Of a DNA stretch of 64,000 bases, positions 27,859-36,897 are shown in pieces. Position numbers and translations under genes: made by a program. The notes below the pieces were generated by a model that was not told where the DNA came from, did not search any database, and saw nothing but the letters and a program-made list of their open reading frames with translations. The stretch covers positions 1 through 64,000 of the forward strand of contig NZ_KB907720.1 in the NCBI RefSeq assembly GCF_000382165.1. The letters run 5' to 3'. The stretch is from Arsukibacterium perlucidum DSM 18276 (GTDB taxonomy: Bacteria; Pseudomonadota; Gammaproteobacteria; Enterobacterales; Alteromonadaceae). How positions within the stretch are numbered: position 1 is the stretch's first letter; the number at the start of each line of letters is the position of its first letter.

Positions 27859-28584
27859 ATGATTAATTTAATTGGCGCTTTATATCGCCGCTGCTGGCAT
27901 TACTTACTACCGGCCCAATGCATGTGGTGCAGTTTACCGCTGGCTGAACCCAAGAAACAACTCTGTGTTTACTGTCAGCAAGCACTGCCTGAGCTACCCT
28001 ACCAACTATGCCATTGCAATTTACTCTGGTTACCAGCAGTAGCACGTGGCCTGAAAAGAGCAAAGTTTGATCGCCTGTTGTGTCTGGCCCATTATCAACT
28101 GCCCTACCAGCACTGGATACCGCACTGGAAATACTATGCAGATTTAGCTGCAGGCCAGTTGTTACAGCAGCAAATGTGTCATCTACTGATCAGATGTAAA
28201 GCCAACAATATGCAGATGCCACAGGCGCTGACTTATGTTCCGCTGCATTGGCGCAAACAGCAACAGCGCGGCTTTAATCAGGCGCAGTTACTGGCAGAGG
28301 CATTAGGCCAGCAATTACAGATACCGGTATTGGCATTGTTCAGTAAAGAAGCCAGCCACAGCCAGCGCGGCCTTAACCGGCGGCAGCGGCTGCACAACTT
28401 GCGACATTCATTTAAGCTGAAGCCACTGCCAGAGCCGCTACCATCGCATGTTGCATTAGTTGACGATGTGATTACCACCGGCGCCACAGCCAACGCCCTG
28501 ACCAGGCTATTACGCCGGGCCGGGGTCTGCACTGTCAGCGTCTGGACGCTGACAGTCACGCCTGCGCCAGGTTACTCTGCCTGA
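27859..28584 (+). CDS. comF: ComF family protein (amidophosphoribosyltransferase-like, GntX)
   Basis: Phosphoribosyltransferase-like protein linked to DNA uptake and use. An N-terminal four-cysteine zinc element (CMWC...CVYC) is at about residues 21-40, and the PRPP-binding loop VALVDDVITTGATANAL is near 200-216. I took ATG at 27859 (MINLIGALYRRCW), giving 241 residues; an upstream ATG at 27826 overlaps bioH. Neither has a clear ribosome site. The 3' end overlaps the convergent M14 peptidase gene by 13 bases. Confidence 0.9.
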   Translation: MINLIGALYRRCWHYLLPAQCMWCSLPLAEPKKQLCVYCQQALPELPYQLCHCNLLWLPAVARGLKRAKFDRLLCLAHYQLPYQHWIPHWKYYADLAAGQLLQQQMCHLLIRCKANNMQMPQALTYVPLHWRKQQQRGFNQAQLLAEALGQQLQIPVLALFSKEASHSQRGLNRRQRLHNLRHSFKLKPLPEPLPSHVALVDDVITTGATANALTRLLRRAGVCTVSVWTLTVTPAPGYSA

Positions 28585-31112
28585 AGAGGCGCGTTAAAGC
28601 TGTTGCCCAAAAACATTGCGTTAACCAGGATACGGCTGGAGCCAAAGAAATAACCGCGGAATACCGGGTTATCCGTCATGCCAATAACCCGACCTCGCCC
28701 AAGGTTATGGGCAATAATTGCCGCCCCCTGCGCAATTTTTGGTACATATTCACTGGCGCTATAACCCGCTAAATGCGGATTTGCACTGTATAACGCCACG
28801 TTGACAAAAGGCGAGCTACTGGGCTGCAGTAACATAATATCGTTTTTAAACAATGGTAAGCGTACCCGGGGGATCCCAAAAGTTAACGGATGGGTTAAAT
28901 CAAGTTCCGCACTGAAAATCGCGCCGGCGATCCGCTGCTTTGCCGCTAACGCCTCCCGATCAGCGTAGCTTAAATCTTGTTGTGGGATCAGCTGCTGCAT
29001 TTCTTTGCTTTGCCATACACCCGCCTGCAACAGCCCCGCTTTAGCCAACCAGGCCGCGCCATCTTTGTGCCCCCAAAGCACGCCGCCCTGCTCGGTCCAT
29101 TCTTTAAGCAGGCTGCTATGGCTGTCCTGCCATTGCCGGTAGTTGCCATCTGCCAGAATAATATGGGTATAACGACTTAAATTGATTCTGCTTATGCGAT
29201 CGGGTTCCACCATACTTGGCGAAATACCGGCTAATCGTTCGAGGTTGTACCATACTTCGCCCGCTTCGGTGGAGCTTACCCCCGGTCCGGCAATCAGCAG
29301 TACTTCAGGTTTGTTAATGACGGCAAAATTATGACTACCCAAATCACTGCCCTCCGGCGTCAGACCGCTGTGAATCGCATGTACTTTTACCGGATAACGC
29401 TGCTGCAGTTGCTGCAAATGGCTAAACCATTCTTTGTCCTGTTGCAGGCCGGCGGCAACCACCATACTGCCGGGCGGGAACTGCACTGTGCTGTCGTTAG
29501 TCAGGGCGCTAAAACTGCGCAGGGCTGAACGCACTACCACCCCCTCAGCCAATAATGCCTGCAGCAATAATGGTGCCTGCTGGTCTTGCCAGCTAAATGC
29601 ATAAGCATAAGCTCCGGCCGCTAACGACTGCTTCAGCAAGGGCTTTGCCTGCCATTGCTGACTGGCGAGCGCACGCCCCGGTTCACGGCTTACCGCCTTA
29701 AATTCGATGTTGTAGGCGTAAGGCAAGGTCCAGCTTGATACGTCATAAAAAGTATTGTCTTTAAAGTTTTTTTCGGTTGAGAATGCGGCTTTGATTAAAC
29801 GGTATTGAGCTTGTTGCAAAGGGACAAAATAACTTTGTCCAGCCAGATAGTTGTCATCGTCGTCCTGCCAGTCACGATTCAACGGATATACCGCAATATG
29901 ATGGCGTTGCAACAAATCCAGCAAAGCGTGCAAGCGACTGTGGTCACCGTCATCCGTTAACATATAACCTTTGGTCTTATCGGCTTTAGCCTGAGCCAGC
30001 GCGCTCTGATAAAATTCCTGCTGATATGCCAGCAGCTCCTGCCGTTTTGCCACCGCGCCACGGATAGTCGATAACGACGCTGTAAACTGGTTTTTGATGG
30101 TATCACTGAAACTCAGCAAGCCATTAATCGATTCCTGTAAATGGCCGCGGCTGCTGGCCTGTTCAAACAGGATACCAACACTGCCGTTCACATCCGGATA
30201 AGTTGACCCTTTACCAATATAGAAATCGTCAAAACTCTCCTCGCTATAGTACAGCTGCTTTCGCTCGTCAAAAGCCGACGCATGAAATTGTGCCATTGCT
30301 GCTGTTAATTCAAAATTACGTTTTGGCGTTAGTGGATAATTGCGGCTGGGAATACCAGGCTGAAAAAAATAACTGCTGTTAGTGCCCATTTCATGGAAAT
30401 CACCCACGACATTTGGCAGCCATTGGTGAAACTGGGCAATCCGGGCCTGGCTTTCCGGATGCTGCAGCAGTAACCAGTCCCGGTTTAAATCAAACCAGTA
30501 ATGATTAGGCCGGCCATTTGGCCAGGGCTCGATATGTTCGCGATGCTGGGGATCAGCAACCGGCGTACTACCTTTATGCATATTTGCCCACAGTGCAAAG
30601 CGATCGTGGCCATCCGGGTTCAGGCTGGGTTGAATTAAAATGACCGCCCGGCTGAGCCAGGCTGCGACTTCTTCAGTTTTAACAGCTGTTAAATAATAAG
30701 CCAGCACCAAAGCGGCGTTCGCCGCACTGGGCTCGTTGCCATGAACACCATAACCCAGCCAGATAATGATGGGAGCGTCACTGGCAATGCTTTTATCTTG
30801 TTTCGCCTGCTCCAGATGTTGTTGACGTATATCGTCCAGCCGGCTTAAATTTTCAGGTGATGAAATAACAAGTTGCAATAACGGCCGCTGTTCATGACTG
30901 TAGCCGATCACTTCTAACATGGCATGGTCTGACTGGTTGGCAAGTTGTTCGAAATAGCGCTGTATTTGATCATGCCGGGCGTGCCAGTCGCCCACGGCAT
31001 GGCCAAGGCTTTGTTGCGGTGACGGTAGCGTCGTGTCTACCGGCTCATTAAAATACTGCGCCTGCGCCATTGCGGCCCAGAGTGCGAAAAAAACCACTAC
31101 ACTCAATTTCAT
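28572..31112 (-). CDS. Secreted M14 family zinc metallopeptidase
   Basis: An 846-residue exported carboxypeptidase-like protein. It has a signal peptide (MKLSVVVFFALWAAMAQA/Q), the M14 zinc ligands His and Glu in YGVHGNEPSAANAA, the third ligand His in VVGDFHEMG, and the likely catalytic Glu in GILFEQASS. The C-terminal 450 residues hold a second, less characterised alpha/beta region (glutamine-amidotransferase-like fold is possible). ATG at 31112 has an AAGGAAG site; the frame further upstream reads non-secretory sequence. Substrate unknown. It is convergent with comF. Confidence 0.9.
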   Translation of the reverse strand: MKLSVVVFFALWAAMAQAQYFNEPVDTTLPSPQQSLGHAVGDWHARHDQIQRYFEQLANQSDHAMLEVIGYSHEQRPLLQLVISSPENLSRLDDIRQQHLEQAKQDKSIASDAPIIIWLGYGVHGNEPSAANAALVLAYYLTAVKTEEVAAWLSRAVILIQPSLNPDGHDRFALWANMHKGSTPVADPQHREHIEPWPNGRPNHYWFDLNRDWLLLQHPESQARIAQFHQWLPNVVGDFHEMGTNSSYFFQPGIPSRNYPLTPKRNFELTAAMAQFHASAFDERKQLYYSEESFDDFYIGKGSTYPDVNGSVGILFEQASSRGHLQESINGLLSFSDTIKNQFTASLSTIRGAVAKRQELLAYQQEFYQSALAQAKADKTKGYMLTDDGDHSRLHALLDLLQRHHIAVYPLNRDWQDDDDNYLAGQSYFVPLQQAQYRLIKAAFSTEKNFKDNTFYDVSSWTLPYAYNIEFKAVSREPGRALASQQWQAKPLLKQSLAAGAYAYAFSWQDQQAPLLLQALLAEGVVVRSALRSFSALTNDSTVQFPPGSMVVAAGLQQDKEWFSHLQQLQQRYPVKVHAIHSGLTPEGSDLGSHNFAVINKPEVLLIAGPGVSSTEAGEVWYNLERLAGISPSMVEPDRISRINLSRYTHIILADGNYRQWQDSHSSLLKEWTEQGGVLWGHKDGAAWLAKAGLLQAGVWQSKEMQQLIPQQDLSYADREALAAKQRIAGAIFSAELDLTHPLTFGIPRVRLPLFKNDIMLLQPSSSPFVNVALYSANPHLAGYSASEYVPKIAQGAAIIAHNLGRGRVIGMTDNPVFRGYFFGSSRILVNAMFLGNSFNAPLQAE

Positions 31113-31241
31113 GCCTGCTTCCTTTAATTTTTTTGCTTGTTCAGTTAGCCAGAAACTGCAGCAAAACTCAAGCAGGGCTGGCATCAGCGCCCGACTCGGA
31201 GTATGATAGCCATTAACCTAGTAATTTAGTCAGGTACTAAG

Positions 31242-31820
31242 ATGATTTCTATTTCAGAACAGGCGCAAGCCCATTTTGCAAAGCTGCTGGAAAAACAAGC
31301 TGCCGGTACCAGCATCCGGGTATTTGTTGTTAACCCTGGCACGGCTCAGGCGGAGTGTGGCGTATCTTATTGTCCGGCAGACGCCATTGAAACTAGCGAT
31401 ATGCAAATCGAATTTAACGGTTTTAATGCTGTTGTTGACGCGGAAAGCAAACCCTTTTTGGTGGATGCAGAGATTGATTTTGTAACCGATCAGATGGGTT
31501 CACAGCTAACATTAAAAGCGCCGAACGCCAAAGTGCGCAAGGTGAATGACAACGCGCCACTAATGGAGCGGGTGCAGTATGTTATTGATGCTGAAATTAA
31601 TCCGCAGCTGGCTAATCATGGTGGCCGGGTGTCGGTTATGGAATTAACCGGAGATGGCGTAGCCGTATTGCAATTTGGTGGTGGCTGTAACGGCTGTTCG
31701 CAAGTCGATTTAACCTTGAAAGAGGGTATTGAAAAAGAATTGCTGGCCCGTTTTAGTGGCGAATTAAACGGTGTGCGTGACATTACCGAGCACCAGCGTG
31801 GCGAACACTCATACTATTAA
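31242..31820 (+). CDS. nfuA: Fe-S cluster carrier NfuA
   Basis: Delivers [4Fe-4S] clusters to target apoproteins. The 192 residues contain a degenerate A-type N-terminal domain (1-95) and the Nfu domain with Cys149-X2-Cys152 in [18 protein letters not shown]. The location close to bioH and comF repeats the E. coli bioH-gntX-nfuA order, with the M14 gene added between. A terminator follows at 31845. Confidence 0.97.
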   Translation: MISISEQAQAHFAKLLEKQAAGTSIRVFVVNPGTAQAECGVSYCPADAIETSDMQIEFNGFNAVVDAESKPFLVDAEIDFVTDQMGSQLTLKAPNAKVRKVNDNAPLMERVQYVIDAEINPQLANHGGRVSVMELTGDGVAVLQFGGGCNGCSQVDLTLKEGIEKELLARFSGELNGVRDITEHQRGEHSYY

Positions 31821-31844
31821 GCTCGCTCCCGCTTATGGTATAAC

Positions 31845-31876
31845 AACCCTGGTTTAGCTAATTACCGGGGTTTTTT
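31845..31876 (+). terminator. Rho-independent terminator of nfuA abutting the next start codon
   Basis: AACCCTGG (31845-31852) pairs with CCGGGGTT (31865-31872) around a 12-base loop, followed by six T that end directly at the ATG of the next gene (31877). The GGGG of the right arm is also the only ribosome-site-like sequence for that gene. Confidence 0.8.
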
Positions 31877-32887
31877 ATGCGCATTTTTTTTATTTTTAGT
31901 TTGTTGCTTAGTTTGCTGTTGCCGGCTCAGGCGGCAGTAATGCTGATCTACCATCACGTTGCCGATGACACTCCCCGGGTAAGTAGTGTTACTGCAGATG
32001 AACTGCGCCAACATCTGCAATATCTGAAAGATAATAATTTTCAGGTTATCGGGCTGGACATATTAGTTGACCAGCTCAAAAACGATAAACCCATCGCCGA
32101 CAACGCTGTAGTATTAACCTTCGACGACAGTTTCGAGAATAACTATACCACCGCTCACCCCATCCTGATGGAGTTCGGTTATCCCTACACTATTTTTATC
32201 AGCCCTGGCAGCATAGACAACCGGGTAGGTCCAGTCCTTAACTGGGACCAGGTCAGAAAAATGGCAGATGATGGTGTGTTGGTAGCCAATCACGCAATGA
32301 ACCACGAACATATGACCCGACTTGAATCTGGTGAAAGTGAAGCCGAATGGCTGACCCGGATGGAACAGAATATTCTGGAAGCCGAACGACGGATCAAACA
32401 GGAAACCGGTCAGAATCACCAGTGGCTGGCCTATCCATACGGTGAATTCAATAATCAATTGGAGGCATTGGTAAAAAGACTGGGCTTTATTGGTATTGGT
32501 CAGCAATCTGGCGCTATAGGCCCTGCTACCTTGCTAACTCGCATTCCCCGCTACCCGGCAGCCGGTCAGTACAGCGAACTGACTAATCTGGCGCAGAAAT
32601 TACGCACCCTGGCATTTAATATCACTGATTATTTAGCGGCTGATCAGCAAATTAGTGCTAATCCTCCTACTTTGCGCCTGCAACTTGAAGTGGCAGATTT
32701 TCTGCCTGGCCAGTTACGCTGTTACGCTGGTACCGAAACGCTTGAACCAAAATGGCTGGATGAAAATACTTTTGAAGTCACTGCCAGTAAGCCAGTTAAT
32801 CGCGGCCGCAGTCGGTATAACTGCACCGCACCTTCACTGAGTAAAAAAGGCTATTTTTACTGGTATTCGCAGCCCTGGTTAAATTAA
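31877..32887 (+). CDS. Secreted polysaccharide deacetylase family protein
   Basis: A 336-residue exported carbohydrate esterase 4 (NodB-like) protein. Signal peptide MRIFFIFSLLLSLLLPAQA is followed by LIYHHVADDTP, catalytic/metal pair in VVLTFDDSFENNY, the metal His residues in VANHAMNHEHM, and the YPYGEF segment. The C-terminal 80 residues form a beta-rich extension. Likely acts on cell-wall or exopolysaccharide; substrate unknown. It starts within the tail of the nfuA terminator and ends in a four-base convergent overlap with sco. Confidence 0.9.
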   Translation: MRIFFIFSLLLSLLLPAQAAVMLIYHHVADDTPRVSSVTADELRQHLQYLKDNNFQVIGLDILVDQLKNDKPIADNAVVLTFDDSFENNYTTAHPILMEFGYPYTIFISPGSIDNRVGPVLNWDQVRKMADDGVLVANHAMNHEHMTRLESGESEAEWLTRMEQNILEAERRIKQETGQNHQWLAYPYGEFNNQLEALVKRLGFIGIGQQSGAIGPATLLTRIPRYPAAGQYSELTNLAQKLRTLAFNITDYLAADQQISANPPTLRLQLEVADFLPGQLRCYAGTETLEPKWLDENTFEVTASKPVNRGRSRYNCTAPSLSKKGYFYWYSQPWLN

Positions 32888-33525
32888 CGAAGTTGTAATT
32901 GATTCAGCACCAACGGGAAGTCGCTTAGTAGCTGCTCCCTGTTAATAAGTGGCACCTCACCAGGCGCCATTTCAGGTTTAAAAATTGCATCAACCTGTCC
33001 CAGCGGGTTTATTAATACTACCGAAGCACTATGGTCAACCAGATAGTCCTGCTCTGTAGTACTGCTCATGGCATACATTAACCCCAGTTCACGAACGAAT
33101 GGAAATAACTGATCATGGCCGGCGGTTAACCCGGTTAATGCCGGCTGATTAAAATAATCAACATATTGCTTGAGTTGCTCTGGCGTATCACGTTGTGGGT
33201 CAACCGAAATAAACCAGATTTGCAGGGGCTGAGTGACGTTAGCTGCCAGCTCCTCTTGCACACCAGCCAGCTTGGCAAGTGTTAGCGGGCAGATGTCCGG
33301 ACAAAAAGTATAGCCAACAAACGCCAGTGTCCACTTGTCCATCAGATCAGCGCGACTACGCGCTTTATTGTCCTGATCTGTTAGCGTAAATTCAGCCAGA
33401 TTGCGCGGTTGCGGATAAACTAATGCTTGCTTTGGTAACGGTTGATGTTGCAACAACAAATATAACAGTACGCCGGCCACAACGGCGGCAGCCGACAACA
33501 TAACAATTATTAGATTACGAAACAT
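32884..33525 (-). CDS. SCO1/SenC family copper chaperone of cytochrome oxidase
   Basis: Membrane-anchored thioredoxin-fold protein that helps build the CuA centre of oxidase subunit II. One N-terminal membrane helix (about 5-28), copper motif CPDIC in [12 protein letters not shown], and the third ligand His in [15 protein letters not shown] are present. ATG at 33525 ([10 protein letters not shown]) gives 213 residues; the longer frame reaches into cyoE. Last gene of the oxidase cluster. Confidence 0.93.
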   Translation of the reverse strand: MFRNLIIVMLSAAAVVAGVLLYLLLQHQPLPKQALVYPQPRNLAEFTLTDQDNKARSRADLMDKWTLAFVGYTFCPDICPLTLAKLAGVQEELAANVTQPLQIWFISVDPQRDTPEQLKQYVDYFNQPALTGLTAGHDQLFPFVRELGLMYAMSSTTEQDYLVDHSASVVLINPLGQVDAIFKPEMAPGEVPLINREQLLSDFPLVLNQLQLR

Positions 33526-34426
33526 AAAATGGTGACACCTTAAAGTAATGATCAACCAGCAACACTAAAAACAGTATCATTAAATGCACAATTGAAAACT
33601 TGAAAGTTGCCATTGCCGTTGTACTGTCAGCATTAAATTTTAACTTCCAGGCATACTGCAGAAACCGCAAATTCAGTAAGGTGCTGCCCAGCAGATACAC
33701 TGCACCTGTCATCCCTACTATATAAGGCAGCAAGCACACCAGACATAGCAGCACGGTATATAGCAAAATGGCACTTTTCGTGTATTCAATACCGTGGGTA
33801 ACTGGCAGCATCGGCATATTGACCTTGGCGTAGTCGTCGCGACGATGGATCGCCAGCGCCCAGAAATGCGGCGGCGTCCAGGCAAAGATGATCATTACCA
33901 GCAGCAATGCATAACCATGAATATCGCCGGTAACAGCTGTCCAGCCCAGCAAAGGTGGCATTGCACCGGCCAGGCCGCCAATCACAATATTTTGGGGGGT
34001 GGCCCGTTTTAAAAACATGGTGTAAACCACAGCATAACCAAATAAGCTTAGCAGGGTCAGCCAGGCAGTGAGTGCGTTAACACCGGTATATAACAACACA
34101 AAACCGGTGGCCGCCAATGCGCAGGCAAAGGTAATAGCCTGCTGAGAGCTCACACGGCCTTTAGCAACCGGCCGGCTGTGAGTGCGGGCCATCTGCGCAT
34201 CTATTCGCTGATCAACAACGTGGTTTAGCGCTGCAGCAGCTCCGGACAGCAAGCCAATACCAATGGTAGCGAATATCACTACTGCTATATCAGGCAAGCC
34301 TGGTGAGGCCAGCATCATCCCGACCCAGGCCGTTAACACCAGCAAAGCTACAACCTTAGGCTTGGTTAGTTCCAGATAGTCGCGCCAGCGGGAAATACCC
34401 AGTCTAGATGCAATTATTGTTGCCAT
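33515..34426 (-). CDS. cyoE: Protoheme IX farnesyltransferase (heme O synthase)
   Basis: UbiA-family membrane enzyme that adds a farnesyl group to heme B, making heme O, the precursor of heme A. The 303 residues have about nine membrane helices and the prenyl-diphosphate site [19 protein letters not shown], with a second Asp-rich loop [13 protein letters not shown]. It directly follows ctaA and overlaps sco by 11 bases. Also named ctaB in oxidase clusters. Confidence 0.96.
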   Translation of the reverse strand: MATIIASRLGISRWRDYLELTKPKVVALLVLTAWVGMMLASPGLPDIAVVIFATIGIGLLSGAAAALNHVVDQRIDAQMARTHSRPVAKGRVSSQQAITFACALAATGFVLLYTGVNALTAWLTLLSLFGYAVVYTMFLKRATPQNIVIGGLAGAMPPLLGWTAVTGDIHGYALLLVMIIFAWTPPHFWALAIHRRDDYAKVNMPMLPVTHGIEYTKSAILLYTVLLCLVCLLPYIVGMTGAVYLLGSTLLNLRFLQYAWKLKFNADSTTAMATFKFSIVHLMILFLVLLVDHYFKVSPFYVS

Positions 34427-35422
34427 TTATGCCTCCCTGCTAGCGGGGCGGTAAAGTTGATACAGTACAACCACCATGATCATGAGTAAGTTCGCCCCGA
34501 CAAAATTATGCGCCACAGCGTTGGCCAGTGGCAGATGCAGCATTACATTTAGCAGGCCCAGAATAAACTGCAACAACAATACCACGCCAATCGCCAGAGC
34601 AAAATTCTGCATTACTTTAGTTTTTGCAGCCCGATATAAGCTAACGGCGAACCAGCTAACTAAGCCGAGCGTTATAAATGCGCCTATCCGGTGAAACACG
34701 TGCACCGTCTGACGAGCTTCTGCTGACATTACGCCATACTCATAATCACTGTATCCGAGATGTAAATCAAAGGCCTCATCAAGAGCCAGTCGACTTAACC
34801 AGCCGGGCTCACATATCGGCAGTTCAATACAGGCAAGAGCAGCATAGTTGGCGGCAGTCCAGCCACCAAGACCAATTTGTAACATCACCACTATGGCTGC
34901 ACCTATTGCCAGTGGCTTTAATTTTGCTAATGCCGGCTCTGCCACCCTTAATTCTGGTGTCAGCTGCATCCAGTACAACGCCAGTAAACAATAAAGCGTA
35001 AACCCTCCAAGCAAATGCGCCAATACTACAATTGGCAGCAAGCCCAGGGTTACTGTCCAGGCACCTAATGCCGCTTGAAATATCACCAACAATAACAAAG
35101 CCGTAGGTAAGGCGCGTGGTTGCTGTCCCTTGCTGGCAATACTGGAAATAAATATCGCTGCTATTAATAAGCCTAAGGTACCAGCCAGATAACGATGGAT
35201 CATTTCATTCCACGCTTTTTGCGGCTCTAAAGGTCGCTCAGGAAAAGCCTGAGCTGCCATGGCAATACTTTCTGGTTTTGCCGGTACTTTCAAAAAACCA
35301 TAACAGCCTGGCCAGTCAGGACAGCCTAAACCGGCATCGGTTAACCGGGTAAAAGCGCCATAAATAATCACTACCATTGTCAGCAGTAAAGTAATAGATA
35401 CTAACCATTTATGTCTGGTCAT
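34427..35422 (-). CDS. ctaA: Heme A synthase (COX15/CtaA)
   Basis: Oxidises the heme O methyl group to form heme A. The 331 residues hold eight membrane helices with the conserved His residues in EMIHRYLAGTLGL, VLAHLLGGF, TVHVFHRIGAF and AVAHNFVGAN, and the CPDWPGCYG segment near residue 35, with a second Cys pair CIELPICEPGW. Its ATG overlaps the upstream stop by four bases and its stop touches cyoE. Confidence 0.96.
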   Translation of the reverse strand: MTRHKWLVSITLLLTMVVIIYGAFTRLTDAGLGCPDWPGCYGFLKVPAKPESIAMAAQAFPERPLEPQKAWNEMIHRYLAGTLGLLIAAIFISSIASKGQQPRALPTALLLLVIFQAALGAWTVTLGLLPIVVLAHLLGGFTLYCLLALYWMQLTPELRVAEPALAKLKPLAIGAAIVVMLQIGLGGWTAANYAALACIELPICEPGWLSRLALDEAFDLHLGYSDYEYGVMSAEARQTVHVFHRIGAFITLGLVSWFAVSLYRAAKTKVMQNFALAIGVVLLLQFILGLLNVMLHLPLANAVAHNFVGANLLMIMVVVLYQLYRPASREA

Positions 35423-35934
35423 ACGCTGGTCCTGTCATAATTTAATAACTTTAATAAGTCGTAACGGATATTACGGGCAATATCTGCCATTTCTGTCTCT
35501 TGCTCCGGCATCGGATAGCTCAGCAGAACCAGGCCCTTTTGATCTACCAGTAAAATTTGCTGCTGCAGTAACGACACATCGTTAATCTCGGCCTGTTGCA
35601 ATACAAACATCGGATAAGCATCGGGTTCATTCAGGGTACCGACGACTATCGGCTGCACCTGCTCTTGTTTGCGTCCCAGGCCAATATATAACTGCTTTAC
35701 CGTATGCAAGGCATTTTGACAGCGCTGATCGCAAGGAGTATCCGCCAGCATCACTATACGCCAATGTTTTTTCTGGCCGCTAATATCGTCCAGTAAAAAA
35801 ATTTCCTGCTCCAGCCAATGACCTTTACTGGATGAACCAGGATTAAACCAACCCAGTTCCAGTACCAATTTAGCGGCGGCCAGCGGTAGTGCACAACATA
35901 TAACAAACAACAGCATAAATTTATTTTTATTCAT
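35419..35934 (-). CDS. Membrane-anchored Sco/thioredoxin-like protein of the oxidase cluster, unknown role
   Basis: A 171-residue protein with an N-terminal membrane anchor (about 6-25). Residues 57-90 (WRIVMLADTPCDQRCQNALH) place a CX3C pair (Cys68, Cys72) where Sco proteins have their copper cysteines, after a beta strand and before a helix. The later Sco His ligand appears to be missing: ILLVDQKGLVLLSYP lacks a His. ATG at 35934 has GGGAGAG upstream and overlaps the SURF1 gene by eight bases. Homologous uncharacterised genes occupy this place in other proteobacterial oxidase clusters. Confidence 0.85.
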   Translation of the reverse strand: MNKNKFMLLFVICCALPLAAAKLVLELGWFNPGSSSKGHWLEQEIFLLDDISGQKKHWRIVMLADTPCDQRCQNALHTVKQLYIGLGRKQEQVQPIVVGTLNEPDAYPMFVLQQAEINDVSLLQQQILLVDQKGLVLLSYPMPEQETEMADIARNIRYDLLKLLNYDRTSV

Positions 35935-36652
35935 TTTCTCTCCCGCTGCGTCTGGCAGCAGCAAGTGCCACAGCCACTACCGCGATTGCCAGCATAAACC
36001 ATTGAAAGGCATAGCCGTGGTGTTTTTCCGGTGGCATCACCACCGGCTGATAATGAGGTAAGAAAGGACTGTCACCTTGTTGATACAACAGTACCGGAAA
36101 AGAGCTTAGCGATAGCTGAGCTGCCATTTGCTCCAATTCTGGCTGTTGGATGCGCTGAGGCCAGCCTTCGCTCTCGGTATTAGGACCCAGCCGGAAGCCC
36201 CCTACTTTACTGCGAATAAGCCCTTGCAACTGTATTTGTTCAGGAATGTTCAACTCAGGCAGTACTGCCCGGTTGTTTCCGGCGGCAACCCAACCCAGAT
36301 TAACCATCAGCAGCCGGCTTTTATCAGTATATTGCACTGGAATAATGACATCGTAACCCACTTTGCCTTCAACAATCTGGTTATCCAGCAACCAGATATA
36401 AGGCCGTAACCACTGTCCCGTCCCCGCAAACAACACGCCATCGGCTGCGCTTGCGCTTAGCACCGCCAACTGCGGCCAGCTAACGGCACCTTGTTGTTGC
36501 AACTGTTCTAGCTGACTGATTTGGATAGTTTTTTGCTCTGCTCGCTGCAACTGCCAATAGCCGAGCTTGCTTAAAATAGCAAAAGCCGTCAGAGTAATCA
36601 GCAACCACATTTTGTGAATGCCGAAATAACGGCCAAATATTTTAACCCGCAT
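35927..36652 (-). CDS. SURF1 family cytochrome oxidase assembly protein
   Basis: Inner-membrane protein that aids heme A insertion into subunit I. The 241 residues have two membrane helices, near the N-terminus (MWLLITLTAFAILSKLGYWQL) and the C-terminus (AFQWFMLAIAVVAVALAAA), and the family segments LGYWQLQRAEQK, VNLGWVAAG and HHGYAFQWF. It is divergent from the DUF2909 gene, with a 26-base gap that must contain its ribosome site. Confidence 0.94.
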   Translation of the reverse strand: MRVKIFGRYFGIHKMWLLITLTAFAILSKLGYWQLQRAEQKTIQISQLEQLQQQGAVSWPQLAVLSASAADGVLFAGTGQWLRPYIWLLDNQIVEGKVGYDVIIPVQYTDKSRLLMVNLGWVAAGNNRAVLPELNIPEQIQLQGLIRSKVGGFRLGPNTESEGWPQRIQQPELEQMAAQLSLSSFPVLLYQQGDSPFLPHYQPVVMPPEKHHGYAFQWFMLAIAVVAVALAAARRSGRENE

Positions 36653-36678
36653 AATTTGCCAACCGGAGATCGAGAAGA

Positions 36679-36888
36679 ATGTTGCTTAAGCTTGTTATCA
36701 TTGCATTACTACTATTTATTGTTTTCAACCTGTTCCGGGCCGGATTTATTATGCTTAGAAACGATCCGGAACAAAAACAAATGTCGCGTTTTCTTGGACG
36801 CCGGGTATTTTACTCAGTGCTGGTGCTACTGATTATTCTGGTGGCGATGGCACTGGGTTGGATAACCCCCAACCCCAGGCCTTATTAA
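36679..36888 (+). CDS. DUF2909 twin-transmembrane protein
   Basis: A 69-residue protein with two membrane helices (about 3-24 and 45-63) joined by a basic loop FIMLRNDPEQKQMSRFLGRR, the pattern of DUF2909. AGATCGAGAAGA precedes the ATG. It sits between coxC and SURF1 on the opposite strand to the whole oxidase cluster; the same small gene is commonly found at this place in proteobacterial oxidase clusters. A role in oxidase assembly is inferred from context only. Confidence 0.85.
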   Translation: MLLKLVIIALLLFIVFNLFRAGFIMLRNDPEQKQMSRFLGRRVFYSVLVLLIILVAMALGWITPNPRPY

Positions 36889-36897
36889 TCCTGCCGG

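Noticed and set aside
36614-36832. Plus-strand frame of 72 residues overlapping DUF2909
   Set aside because: It is a different frame of the same DNA; the DUF2909 frame has two clean membrane helices and a known family pattern.
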